Shown: piece after piece, positions 1-6,552 of the stretch
Layout: each line of letters opens with the position of its first letter
Numbering within the stretch: position 1 is the stretch's first letter
Position numbers and translations under genes: made by a program
The notes under the pieces: generated by a model
The model's input: the letters and a program-made list of their open reading frames with translations, nothing else
What the model was told of the DNA's origin: nothing
The model's database searches: none
From: Thermoproteota archaeon
Lineage (GTDB): Archaea; Korarchaeota; Korarchaeia; Korarchaeales; Korarchaeaceae
DNA length: 7,089 nt
Reading direction: 5' to 3'
Assembly (NCBI GenBank): GCA_021158805.1
Contig: JAGGTZ010000104.1
Span: 1-7,089, forward strand

Positions 1-1164
1 GCTGCACCTCTTAGTGGGCGTTCAGCCTACACAGGAGATCAACAGAGGAAAGGCGCGATTATGGCGGTAGAAGAAATAAATGCTCAAGGAGGGATTAAGC
101 TAAAGGATGGTTACTATAAAATCGAGCTAGTCATTGGAGACGACGAATCAAAGCCTGCAACCGGGGTAAGCGTTTTCGAGAAATTCGTCACACAAGATAA
201 GGTAGACATAGTTATAGGTGAGGTTAACAGTGATGTAGCTCTTGCGATGATGGATGTTAGCGCTAAATATAAGATACCATATATATCTCTCGGGTGCTCC
301 AGCGATGCTCTTACTAAAAAGCTTCTATCAGATCCAGAGAAGTACAAGTATTATATAAGAATGACTCCTTATAGCGGGGAAGCTTATGGAAAGGCCGCTG
401 TTGTATTCCTCGAGGATGCTATTTCCAAAGGATGGTTTGAAATAACTAATAGGAAAGTTGCAATAATTGCTGAAAACACTGCATTTGGTATAGAAAATGC
501 TAAAGCCTTCAAGGAGTATGCAAAAGAAGGAGGATGGGAAGTGGTCGTTGATGAGTTATTCTCTCCAGATCAAGAAGACTTTACTTCCATATTGCTGAAG
601 GTAAGGGATACTAAGGCGGAAGTCATCTGGATGATTGGAACCTCTCCTGGAGCAGCTGCCGCACTTACGAAGCAGTTCCAAGCAATGAAGCTAAGGACGT
701 ACTTCATCGGTATATTCATCATTCAGGTCCCATCATACATTGACCTAGTCGGTAACCTCTCAGATGGACTCGTATGGACATTAAACTCCCTTTGGAGCGA
801 TAAAGTGCCAAGAGTAAAGAAATTCATGGAAAAGTTCGAAGCTAGATGGGGAGAGAAACCTATATCGAATGCGGGCCTAACATACGACACACTTATGATG
901 ATAAAGAAGGCATTGGAGAAAGTCGGTGAAGTTGATGCAGATAAGTTCATAGAAGCATTCTTGGACCAGACATATGAAGGATCTACAGGATACTATGTCT
1001 GGGATAAGGAACGTCATTGTCCACAATGGGGGCCAGACAAGGTTCCATCTTCCTTCGGACAGATCCAGTGGGAAGGGGACAAATATCATCATGAGTTCTT
1101 GTGGCCCATACAATTCTTCCCAGATGCCAAGTTTAAGCAGCCATGGTGGTTCCCCAAAGGATGA
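1..1164 (+). CDS. Branched-chain amino acid-type ABC transporter substrate-binding protein (LivK/LivJ-like), 5' truncated by window edge
   Basis: This is the extracytoplasmic solute receptor of a HAAT-family ABC importer (type I periplasmic-binding fold, Peripla_BP_6). The frame is open to base 1, and the residues before the ATG at 61 already fit the family: PLSGRSAYTG followed by GAIMAVEEINAQGGI, the conserved first strand and helix of these proteins. The ATG at 61 is therefore internal. The real start, with an expected signal or lipobox sequence, lies left of the window. The visible part is 387 residues. Other family-like segments are the IVIGEVNSDVAL loop, the PYISLGCSSDAL ligand-side stretch, the VAIIAENTAFGIENAKAF second-lobe start, and a C-terminus (residues about 330-387) rich in Trp and Pro with QWEGDK. 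It lies 29 bases before livH on the same strand, so co-transcription is likely. The family assignment is strong. The ligand is unknown: such receptors also bind amides, urea, aromatics and other small molecules. Confidence 0.93.
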   Translation, partial: AAPLSGRSAYTGDQQRKGAIMAVEEINAQGGIKLKDGYYKIELVIGDDESKPATGVSVFEKFVTQDKVDIVIGEVNSDVALAMMDVSAKYKIPYISLGCSSDALTKKLLSDPEKYKYYIRMTPYSGEAYGKAAVVFLEDAISKGWFEITNRKVAIIAENTAFGIENAKAFKEYAKEGGWEVVVDELFSPDQEDFTSILLKVRDTKAEVIWMIGTSPGAAAALTKQFQAMKLRTYFIGIFIIQVPSYIDLVGNLSDGLVWTLNSLWSDKVPRVKKFMEKFEARWGEKPISNAGLTYDTLMMIKKALEKVGEVDADKFIEAFLDQTYEGSTGYYVWDKERHCPQWGPDKVPSSFGQIQWEGDKYHHEFLWPIQFFPDAKFKQPWWFPKG

Positions 1165-1193
1165 ACGATGCCAAAATATGTTAAAAGGGAAGG

Positions 1194-2138
1194 ATGGTGA
1201 CATTGCTTGGGACGGCACCTCCCCATACTTCTCTTTATTTTTTACAGATTTCTTCTCTCAGTTTAACTACAGTTATACAGCTTCTTGTAGGTGGAATTAT
1301 TGATGGACTGTTCTACGCCCTAATGGGACTTGGTTTCGGAGTAATACTAGAGGGAATGGACCTGTACGACTTCGCACATGGGGCATTCTACATGATAGGA
1401 GGTTATATAACATATTATTCAATAAATGCGATCACAGCAGACCCCATAATAGCAATAATACTTTCCATGGCCATTACGTTCCTATTTGGATGTGTTGTAG
1501 ATTTTCTTACACTGAGGCCTGTGAGAAAGAGAGGAAGGGAGGACTGGGTACTGGCAGGTCTCATAATACTTATGAGTCTCTCTGTTCTGCTGGAGAACTT
1601 GGCGATTATAGTATTCGGAACTGAATATAAAGGAGTCCCTCCATATGTTCAGGGTCATGTTACAGTAGGAGATATAATAATAGACCTTCAAAGGGCTCTT
1701 AGTGCATCATTATCGGCTATATTAATACTTATAACATATGTGTTCCTCAAGAAGACCAAGTACGGTCGAGCAATAAGGGCACTAGCTCAAAATAAGGAGT
1801 TAGCTGAGATATCGGGAGTTAACCCTGAAATACTGTATCCTATAATATTCGGGCTGGGAGCCTGTTTAGCAGCAGCTGCAGGTTCCCTACTAGCTCCCGT
1901 ATACTTCATCTCCCCTACGATAGGGGCGTTCCCAGGCCTAATGGCATTCATTGTTGTGATAATCTCTGGACTAGGGTCAACAGGAGGTCTTATACTCGGA
2001 GGCATACTTCTAGGAATAACTAGTAGCTTCGTCGGGTTCCTCTACTCAAATGAATGGGCTTACCTAGTTGCTTTCGCTATCGCTATTGTGGTGATCACGT
2101 TCAGACCAAGGGGATTGTTTGGGGTGAGGAGAGAGTGA
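1194..2138 (+). CDS. livH: Branched-chain amino acid-type ABC transporter permease, LivH type
   Basis: One of the two membrane permeases of the Liv importer, it pairs with LivM to form the channel. The 314-residue product is very hydrophobic, with about 7-8 likely membrane segments. Family hallmarks are LVGGIIDGLFYALMGLGFG (about 31-49), LYDFAHGAFYMIGGY (57-71), the cytoplasmic coupling loop KYGRAIRALAQNKELAEISG (189-208, the EAA-like ATPase-contact loop), GACLAAAAGSLLAP (222-235), the IISGLGSTGGLILGG segment (256-270) and a terminal RPRGLFG (304-310). An in-frame TAA at 1182-1184 blocks extension upstream. The ATG at 1194 and the GTG at 1197 are adjacent candidates, with GGGAAGG at 1187-1193 just ahead. 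The first 20 or so residues precede the conserved part, so the exact start is uncertain. The gene follows the receptor gene by 29 bases, and its stop overlaps the livM start by four bases (GTGA), which suggests translational coupling. Confidence 0.95.
   Translation: MVTLLGTAPPHTSLYFLQISSLSLTTVIQLLVGGIIDGLFYALMGLGFGVILEGMDLYDFAHGAFYMIGGYITYYSINAITADPIIAIILSMAITFLFGCVVDFLTLRPVRKRGREDWVLAGLIILMSLSVLLENLAIIVFGTEYKGVPPYVQGHVTVGDIIIDLQRALSASLSAILILITYVFLKKTKYGRAIRALAQNKELAEISGVNPEILYPIIFGLGACLAAAAGSLLAPVYFISPTIGAFPGLMAFIVVIISGLGSTGGLILGGILLGITSSFVGFLYSNEWAYLVAFAIAIVVITFRPRGLFGVRRE
2122..2131 (+). promoter_or_regulatory. Shine-Dalgarno site that fixes the livM start
   Basis: The sequence GGGTGAGGAG contains GGTGA (2123-2127), a core of the archaeal anti-16S motif. 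It ends 7 bases before the GTG at 2135. It lies within the last codons of livH and supports the short livM start over the earlier ATG at 2054, which would force an 85-base overlap and a non-conserved 27-residue extension. Confidence 0.7.
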
Positions 2139-3139
2139 AAAGCCTTTCTAGTCTGAAGAGTTTAATTGCTAAGAACCTAGCATTCATTATCCTGTTCGTG
2201 CTTGGGTTGCTGATTCCACAGATCACCTCTGACCAATATATTCTCCATCTATTAATACTCTCCTTCATATTAGCTACTTTAGGAGCTAGCTGGGATATGC
2301 TAGCAGGGTATGGAGGTCTATTCAGCTTTGGACATCAAGCATTCTATGCGATTGGGGGATATGCATCCGCCATCATTTGCATCAACTATGGGGCATCTCC
2401 CTGGCTTGGGCTCCTGATAGGAGGGGTATTCGCCTCGTTAGCCTCCCTAATAATCTCTTATCCAGTCCTAAAACTCAGAGGCCCTTACATTGCATTAATA
2501 ACTCTAGCCTTCAGCCTTGTTGTATTCGAATTAATAATAATATTTAGGGACTTAACGGGAGGACCATCTGGCCTCTGGGGGATTCCTGAATTTACCTCAT
2601 TAGATCTCGGAATTGCGAAAATAACTTTTGGGTATGCGGATAGGACATCCTACTATTATCTAGCCTATGTGCTGATGATCATAAGCATAGTACTCCTCAA
2701 GATCTTTGTTGAATCAAAGTATGGCCTCAGATTAAGGATAATAAAGGAATCAGAGGAGGTAGCTGAGACCTTAGGGATTGATACTGTTAAGTACAAGTTA
2801 ATGGCAGTCCTAATTTCCACATTCATCGCTGGGTACATAGGAGCCTTCTACGCTCATTACATCCAGTTATTGAGTCCAGAGGTGACTTGGGTTAGTACAA
2901 TGCTTGATATCGTACTAGCTACTATGCTAGGGGGATTTGTGACGATATACGGTGCGGTCGTTGGGTCGGTTGCTACAATATTCCTTAAGGAGTACCTAAG
3001 GGTGTTGGAGCAATGGAGACTGGTAATATTCGGAGGAGTATTGATCCTGATTGTGATCGCAGCCCCTAATGGTCTAATAAAAGAGGTGATCGTAAGGGTA
3101 TCCTCCTTGAGAAAAAGGATTAGTGGTAAAAAACCCTAA
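2135..3139 (+). CDS. livM: Branched-chain amino acid-type ABC transporter permease, LivM type
   Basis: Second permease subunit of the Liv importer, 334 residues from the GTG at 2135. A longer reading from the ATG at 2054 lies inside livH and adds 27 residues with no family character (PSCFRYRYCGD...). The GTG has a GGTGA-type ribosome site 7 bases upstream and shares GTGA with the livH stop. After a basic N-terminus come a first membrane span (about 14-30) and LivM hallmarks: GASWDMLAGYGGLFSFGHQA (50-69), AFYAIGGYASA (69-79), LRGPYIALITLAF (114-126), LTGGPSGLWGIP (140-151), the coupling loop KYGLRLRIIKESEEVAETLG (195-214), and LATMLGGFVTIYGAVVGS (261-278), ending AAPNGLI. The last ten residues are basic and likely cytoplasmic. 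It is the last gene of the + strand unit; its stop is 11 bases from the stop of the convergent livF. Confidence 0.95.
   Translation: MKSLSSLKSLIAKNLAFIILFVLGLLIPQITSDQYILHLLILSFILATLGASWDMLAGYGGLFSFGHQAFYAIGGYASAIICINYGASPWLGLLIGGVFASLASLIISYPVLKLRGPYIALITLAFSLVVFELIIIFRDLTGGPSGLWGIPEFTSLDLGIAKITFGYADRTSYYYLAYVLMIISIVLLKIFVESKYGLRLRIIKESEEVAETLGIDTVKYKLMAVLISTFIAGYIGAFYAHYIQLLSPEVTWVSTMLDIVLATMLGGFVTIYGAVVGSVATIFLKEYLRVLEQWRLVIFGGVLILIVIAAPNGLIKEVIVRVSSLRKRISGKKP
3128..3133 (-). terminator. Candidate oligo-T terminator of the livGF unit
   Basis: Six consecutive A on the + strand give T6 on the - strand, 17 bases past the livF stop and inside the livM C-terminal codons (Lys-Lys). A convergent transcript could end here, which would make the two 3' ends overlap by roughly 20 bases. 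No clear stem-loop is visible. Confidence 0.4.
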
Positions 3140-3153
3140 CCCCTTTTATTTTA
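3137..3153 (+). terminator. Candidate T-rich archaeal terminator of the livKHM unit
   Basis: The + strand reads TTTTATTTTA across the short gap and the first bases of the livF 3' end (3144-3153), directly after the livM TAA. Archaeal RNA polymerase often terminates at such oligo-T runs without a hairpin. The tract would have to act within, or overlapping, the convergent gene. This is inference from base composition only. Confidence 0.45.
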
Positions 3154-3852
3154 TAAGGTTAAGTATGCCTTTCTCACGTGTTCATTCTTTGATAATTCTT
3201 CTCCGCTACCCTCAAGTATTATAGATCCATTCTCAATGACATATCCTCTATCAGCTATCTCCAGCGACCTCTTAGCGTTCTGCTCGACTAGAAATATCGT
3301 TATACCTTCATCCCTGAGCCTTATCAAGTTATTAAAGAGTTTTTCAGCGATTATGGGAGCGAGCCCCAGTGAAAGTTCGTCTATCATTAGTAATTTGGGA
3401 TTTGTCATCAATGCCCTTCCAATCGCTAACATACGTCTCTCTCCACCACTTAAGGTACCTGCCAGCTGTTTTTTCCTCTCCCTCAACCTTGGGAAGAGGC
3501 TGTATACGTGCTCTAGATTCTCTTCTACCTTATCTTTTGGCATGAGGAATCCTCCAACCAAGAGATTCTCTTCTACCGTTAAGTACGGGAAAGGATGTCC
3601 ACCTTCCGGTACTAGATTCATTCCGAGCTTAACTCTGGCTGGCGTGGATAGCTTGGAGATCTCCTTACCTTCGAAGTAAATTTTACCTTCTATCTCCTTA
3701 TTGAGCCCAATTATCGCTCGTAAAGTGGATGTCTTTCCAGCCCCGTTCGGACCTATAAGGGTGACGATCTCTTCCTTATGAATCTCTAGGGATATATCTC
3801 GAACAGCTACGGCCTTTCCGTAATAGACTGATAGGTTCTCAACACGCAACAA
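3151..3852 (-). CDS. livF: Branched-chain amino acid-type ABC transporter ATP-binding protein, LivF type
   Basis: Cytoplasmic ATPase subunit of the Liv importer, 233 residues, the usual LivF size. In order: Walker A GPNGAGKT (34-41); a Q-loop region VPEGGHPFPYLTVEENL (81-97) with the Glu typical of LivF in place of Gln; a complete signature LSGGE (134-138); Walker B LLMIDE (154-159); and the LivF-specific VEQNA (189-193), where Gln replaces the switch His. The stretch TIFLVEQNAKRSLEIADRGY is highly LivF-like. The start is a TTG (3852 reading leftward), directly abutting the livG TAA with no gap. A GGGGGGTG ribosome site within the livG tail lies 8 bases upstream. A second TTG follows immediately but is spaced worse, and no in-frame ATG occurs before residue 78. 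Expression is most likely coupled to livG translation. Confidence 0.95.
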   Translation of the reverse strand: MLRVENLSVYYGKAVAVRDISLEIHKEEIVTLIGPNGAGKTSTLRAIIGLNKEIEGKIYFEGKEISKLSTPARVKLGMNLVPEGGHPFPYLTVEENLLVGGFLMPKDKVEENLEHVYSLFPRLRERKKQLAGTLSGGERRMLAIGRALMTNPKLLMIDELSLGLAPIIAEKLFNNLIRLRDEGITIFLVEQNAKRSLEIADRGYVIENGSIILEGSGEELSKNEHVRKAYLTL

Positions 3853-4611
3853 TTAGACAGCACCCCCCAGATATGCTGTAATAACATCCGGGTTGCTAAC
3901 AACCTCCTCCGGTGATCCCTCAGCTATCTTGTTACCGAAGTTCAGGACAATTGCCCTGCTGCAGATATCCATCACGAACTTAATTAAGTGTTCGATTAAA
4001 ATGACAGTTGTATCCTCTTCCTTTGCGATATCCAAAATCAGGCCTTTGAGCTCTTCTATTTCATCTGGTCTCAAACCTGCTGCAGGCTCATCTAGTAAAA
4101 GGAGTTCAGGCTCTAAAGCCAAGGCTCTTGCAATTTCTAGCCTCTTTTCCTCAGCTAGCGTTAAGTCTCTTCCCATCTTATATGGGTCACTAAATCCTAC
4201 CCTCTTCAATAACTCTATTGCTTTTTCTCTAGCTAGATCTAAGCTCTTTAGCTTCCACGTTAGCGGTACAGCAACGCTATCAACAGCTCTCAAGTCTTTA
4301 ATGTATATTGGCACCTGGAATGTCCTCGCAATGCCCATCTTAGCTCTCTTATTGGGTCTGATATTCGTAATATCTACGCCCTTGTAGATCAATCTTCCCG
4401 CTGTAGGCTTTAATATGCCAGATATTATGTTAATAAGGGTTGTTTTGCCAGCTCCATTTGGGCCTATGATGGCCAGGATCTCTCCCTTTCTAACCTTAAA
4501 ACTTACATTATTTAAGGCAACGAGCTCCCCGAATTTCTTTGTTACATTTATAACATCAAGTATTATTCCGCTCTTTTGCAAGTCTTCGCTGCGGTATCCC
4601 TCAAATTGCAT
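3853..4611 (-). CDS. livG: Branched-chain amino acid-type ABC transporter ATP-binding protein, LivG type
   Basis: Second ATPase of the Liv importer, 252 residues. It shows Walker A GPNGAGKTT (50-58), the LivG-typical ARTFQ Q-loop (95-99, Gln 99), Walker B LLLLD (170-174) with catalytic Glu 175 in DEPAAGL, the switch His 208 in LIEH, and the LivG tail NFGNKIAEGSPEEVVSNPDVI. The signature motif is atypical: the LSGGQ position reads LTLAE (150-154), followed by the normal KRLEIARALA. The helical region between Q-loop and signature is short. The ATG at 4611 has GGTG five bases ahead. About 15 N-terminal residues (QFEGYRSEDLQKSGI) precede the conserved ILDVINVTKKFGELVAL. It is the first gene of the - strand unit and divergent from the M28 peptidase gene. 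The identity is clear; only the signature is unusual. Confidence 0.95.
   Translation of the reverse strand: MQFEGYRSEDLQKSGIILDVINVTKKFGELVALNNVSFKVRKGEILAIIGPNGAGKTTLINIISGILKPTAGRLIYKGVDITNIRPNKRAKMGIARTFQVPIYIKDLRAVDSVAVPLTWKLKSLDLAREKAIELLKRVGFSDPYKMGRDLTLAEEKRLEIARALALEPELLLLDEPAAGLRPDEIEELKGLILDIAKEEDTTVILIEHLIKFVMDICSRAIVLNFGNKIAEGSPEEVVSNPDVITAYLGGAV
3861..3868 (-). promoter_or_regulatory. Shine-Dalgarno site for the TTG start of livF
   Basis: On the - strand the bases read GGGGGGTG, inside the final codons of livG (Gly-Gly-Ala). They lie 8 bases ahead of the TTG at 3852. This placement favours the first of the two tandem TTG codons as the start. Confidence 0.6.
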
Positions 4612-4638
4612 GTAAGCACCAGTACGGGTTTGGTTCGG

Positions 4639-4650
4639 TAACTAATAAAC
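4639..4650 (-). promoter_or_regulatory. Possible proximal TATA-like element for livGF
   Basis: The - strand reads TTTATTAG within this span, centred about 35 bases before the livG ATG. A start about 26 bases downstream would leave a leader of about 10 bases that includes the GGTG ribosome site. The match to an archaeal TATA box is partial, and the distal element at 4714-4722 is an alternative. Confidence 0.3.
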
Positions 4651-4676
4651 ATTATCGGTGGGTGTACAGTACCTAT

Positions 4677-4695
4677 ATGTAAAAGAAATTTACAT
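4677..4695. repeat. Perfect inverted repeat in the divergent promoter region (candidate operator)
   Basis: The sequence ATGTAAA-AGAAA-TTTACAT has two perfect 7-base arms around a 5-base spacer. It lies between the livG and peptidase starts, about 20 bases upstream of the TATA-like box at 4714-4722. The size and symmetry fit a dimeric winged-helix or Lrp-type regulator site, and it could act on both divergent units. AT-rich DNA gives such repeats by chance fairly often, so this is a candidate only. Confidence 0.4.
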
Positions 4696-4713
4696 TTGTC
4701 AAGGACTTCACAT

Positions 4714-4722
4714 CATATAAAG
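4714..4722. promoter_or_regulatory. TATA-like element shared by the divergent M28 and livGF genes
   Basis: The + strand reads CATATAAAG. Taken as the TATA box of the M28 gene, it puts transcription start near 4743, leaving a leader of about 20 bases with the ribosome site. The reverse strand reads CTTTATATG preceded by AAAAT, closer to an archaeal BRE plus TTTATATA box, and could drive livGF with an 80-base leader. Direction cannot be decided by eye. Confidence 0.4.
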
Positions 4723-4751
4723 ATTTTATTTTTACACACGGTGGAAGAGAA

Positions 4752-4759
4752 GGGGGATC
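4752..4759 (+). promoter_or_regulatory. Shine-Dalgarno site for the TTG start of the M28 peptidase
   Basis: GGGGGATC resembles the GGNGGTGATC consensus that pairs with the archaeal 16S 3' end. Its G run ends 6 bases before the TTG at 4763. The nearby ATG at 4773 is out of frame, so this site fixes an unusual TTG start. Confidence 0.55.
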
Positions 4760-4762
4760 CGG

Positions 4763-6535
4763 TTGGAGTTCTATGATATCTCCTTAGAGAAAAAGATTTT
4801 GGATGAGATATCTGCGGAGAGAGCTTTTGAGGACATCAAGGCCATATGTGAGATAGGAGAGAAGATAGCCGGCTCAGCTGAGGAGACTAAATTTGTAGAG
4901 TATATGTCGAAGAGATTGGATGAAATTGGGATAGAGTATGATGTGTACACTTTCAAGGGGTATGTGAGTACACCTATAGAAGCTAAGTTAAAGATATTAT
5001 CCCCCGTAGAGAAGGAAATACCTTGCCAAGTATACGCCCAAAGTGCTTCTACACCTCCTGAGGGTATAGAGGGGGAGCTAGTATACGTAGGCTCGGGTGG
5101 GATCGATGATTATAAGGGCAAAGAAGTAGAGGGCAAGATAACCCTCGCTGAGCTATCATACTCCCCACCTAGGCCAGAGAAGGTGAGAATTGCTCAGGAG
5201 AAAGGAGCGATAGCTCAGATACAGATAAATTGGGGGCTTGCGGAGAGGAAGCTGCTACCTAGGGGTACTGTAAAATCTATATGGGGGAATCCTACACCAG
5301 ATGACATTCCAAGAATAACGAAGATTCCCGCAGTCGGTATTACAAAGGCTGATGGGATGTTCCTAAAGGAACTAATTGAGAAGGAAGGTAAAGTGAAGGT
5401 ATGGTTAATGACTAAAGCCTGGAGAGGCTTCAGAGACATACATGATATCGTGGCCTACGTGAAGGGTTCAAAGGAGCCGGAGAAGTTCATCATCGTGAAC
5501 GGGCACTTTGATTGCTGGGGGCCTGGGGCGACGGATAATGCAGTAGGTAATGCCGCACTACTTGAGTTTGCAAGGGTGTTTATGAAGTATAAAGATCATC
5601 TGAGGAGAAGTATTCGACTGGCTTGGTGGTCCGGGCATGAGTCGGGCATAATGGATGGGTCGACATGGTACATAGATAACTTCTGGGATGATATCAATAA
5701 GAACTGCGTTGGCTGGCTGAACATAGACTCCATAGGAATGAAAGGGACCGACAAGTTCTGGGCAATGGCAACAGAAGGTGTCCATGATGTTGTAGCGAAG
5801 ACCATAAGGGATGTAGATGGGACCGAACCTATTGAGGTTCACAGGCTAATCAAGGTAGGTGATGCTTCTGCCCTAGGTGTTGGTGTTCCTCATCTAATGA
5901 CTTTCACCGCATTTCCAAGAGAAGAGGTAATTAAAGAGGTTGGTAGGTATACCCCAATATACCTTGGATGGTGGTATCACGGTCCGGAAGATTCCATCGA
6001 TAAGATAGACTTAAGGGCTTACGAGAGAGGTCTGAAGGTATACGCTGCACTTTCATTAAGGTTTGCTAACTCCTTAATCTTACCCTACAAGTTCAGTGAA
6101 GCCACGGGAAAGATCGTTAATTATGTGAAGGAGATGAAAGAACTTTCAAAGGACGTTGTGGACCTAAGTAGGGTAGAGCATAACGCTAGAGTATTTGACG
6201 AGAAAGTTAGGAAATTCGAAGAGGAAGTGAGAGAAAAACTTGGCAAGACAGCAACCGAAGAGGAGCTAGAAGCTTATGCAAAGGAGATAAATGTCACCTT
6301 AATGAAGCTATCTAGATATATAATCCCGCTAATGTATACGTACGATGCGGGAAGATACGGCCAAGATCCCTACGGATTGACATATCTGGGCTATACGGTT
6401 CCCAATCTATCGATAATCAAGGACCTAGTTGAGGTCCCAAGAGATACGGACGAATTCTACATGTATCTTACTAAGACTGTTAGGAAGATAAATCTGGTTG
6501 CTGATTGGCTAGAAGAGGCTTCTAAACTAATCTAA
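4763..6535 (+). CDS. M28-family zinc metallopeptidase with PA-like insert and GCPII/TfR-like architecture; noncanonical catalytic base
   Basis: A 590-residue predicted aminopeptidase or carboxypeptidase-like enzyme. It starts at a TTG and has no signal peptide or membrane segment, so it is probably cytoplasmic. Layout: helical N-terminus (1-60); PA-like insert (about 65-218) with GELVYVGSGGIDDYKGKEVE and IPAVGITKADG; peptidase core (about 225-435); charged helical C-terminal region (about 440-590) resembling the dimerisation domain of glutamate carboxypeptidase II and transferrin receptor. Metal ligands by motif are His248 and Asp258 (HFDCWGPGATD, same 10-residue spacing as GCPII H377/D387), Glu293 (SGHESG), Asp322 (NIDSIG) and His406 (YHGPEDS). 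The residue before Glu293, normally the general-base Glu (E424 in GCPII, E151 in Vibrio aminopeptidase), is His292. Either catalysis uses another base, or this is a divergent or non-proteolytic subfamily. It is divergent from livG and upstream of an M20 enzyme, which suggests hydrolysis of imported peptide- or amide-like compounds. Family certain; substrate unknown. Confidence 0.9.
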   Translation: MEFYDISLEKKILDEISAERAFEDIKAICEIGEKIAGSAEETKFVEYMSKRLDEIGIEYDVYTFKGYVSTPIEAKLKILSPVEKEIPCQVYAQSASTPPEGIEGELVYVGSGGIDDYKGKEVEGKITLAELSYSPPRPEKVRIAQEKGAIAQIQINWGLAERKLLPRGTVKSIWGNPTPDDIPRITKIPAVGITKADGMFLKELIEKEGKVKVWLMTKAWRGFRDIHDIVAYVKGSKEPEKFIIVNGHFDCWGPGATDNAVGNAALLEFARVFMKYKDHLRRSIRLAWWSGHESGIMDGSTWYIDNFWDDINKNCVGWLNIDSIGMKGTDKFWAMATEGVHDVVAKTIRDVDGTEPIEVHRLIKVGDASALGVGVPHLMTFTAFPREEVIKEVGRYTPIYLGWWYHGPEDSIDKIDLRAYERGLKVYAALSLRFANSLILPYKFSEATGKIVNYVKEMKELSKDVVDLSRVEHNARVFDEKVRKFEEEVREKLGKTATEEELEAYAKEINVTLMKLSRYIIPLMYTYDAGRYGQDPYGLTYLGYTVPNLSIIKDLVEVPRDTDEFYMYLTKTVRKINLVADWLEEASKLI

Positions 6536-6542
6536 CTTTTTT
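6536..6542 (+). terminator. Candidate oligo-T terminator after the M28 gene
   Basis: Directly after the TAA stop the sequence reads C then T6 (6537-6542). This suits archaeal oligo-T termination, perhaps partial, because the next genes on the same strand follow within 20-85 bases and no clear promoter is seen between. Confidence 0.4.
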
Positions 6543-6552
6543 GTAGGAGCGA

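Noticed and set aside
61..63. ATG at 61 as the start of the substrate-binding protein
   Set aside because: The same frame is open to base 1 and the residues upstream (PLSGRSAYTG) belong to the conserved core of the family, so this ATG is internal.
1168..1200. Ten-codon ORF (MPKYVKREGW) between receptor and livH
   Set aside because: Very short, with no ribosome site and no recognisable similarity. It simply spans the purine-rich livH leader.
974..1303. 109-residue + strand frame across the receptor/livH junction
   Set aside because: It lies in another frame over two clear genes and has Ser/Gly-rich composition with no family features: a shadow frame.
2054..2134. Longer livM beginning at the ATG at 2054
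   Set aside because: It would overlap livH by 85 bases and add non-conserved residues. The GTG at 2135 has a well-placed GGTGA site and a four-base overlap typical of coupled genes.
3236..3679. 147-residue + strand frame opposite livF (and a similar 164-residue one opposite livG at 3893-4387)
   Set aside because: Both are reverse-strand reflections of strongly conserved ABC ATPase genes. Their Ser/Leu-rich composition is what antisense of such genes gives.
4661..4673. GTAC-A-GTAC repeat as a second operator
   Set aside because: GTAC is self-complementary, so two copies one base apart give a palindrome of only four-base arms. Extension fails at the next base pair, so it is too short to call.
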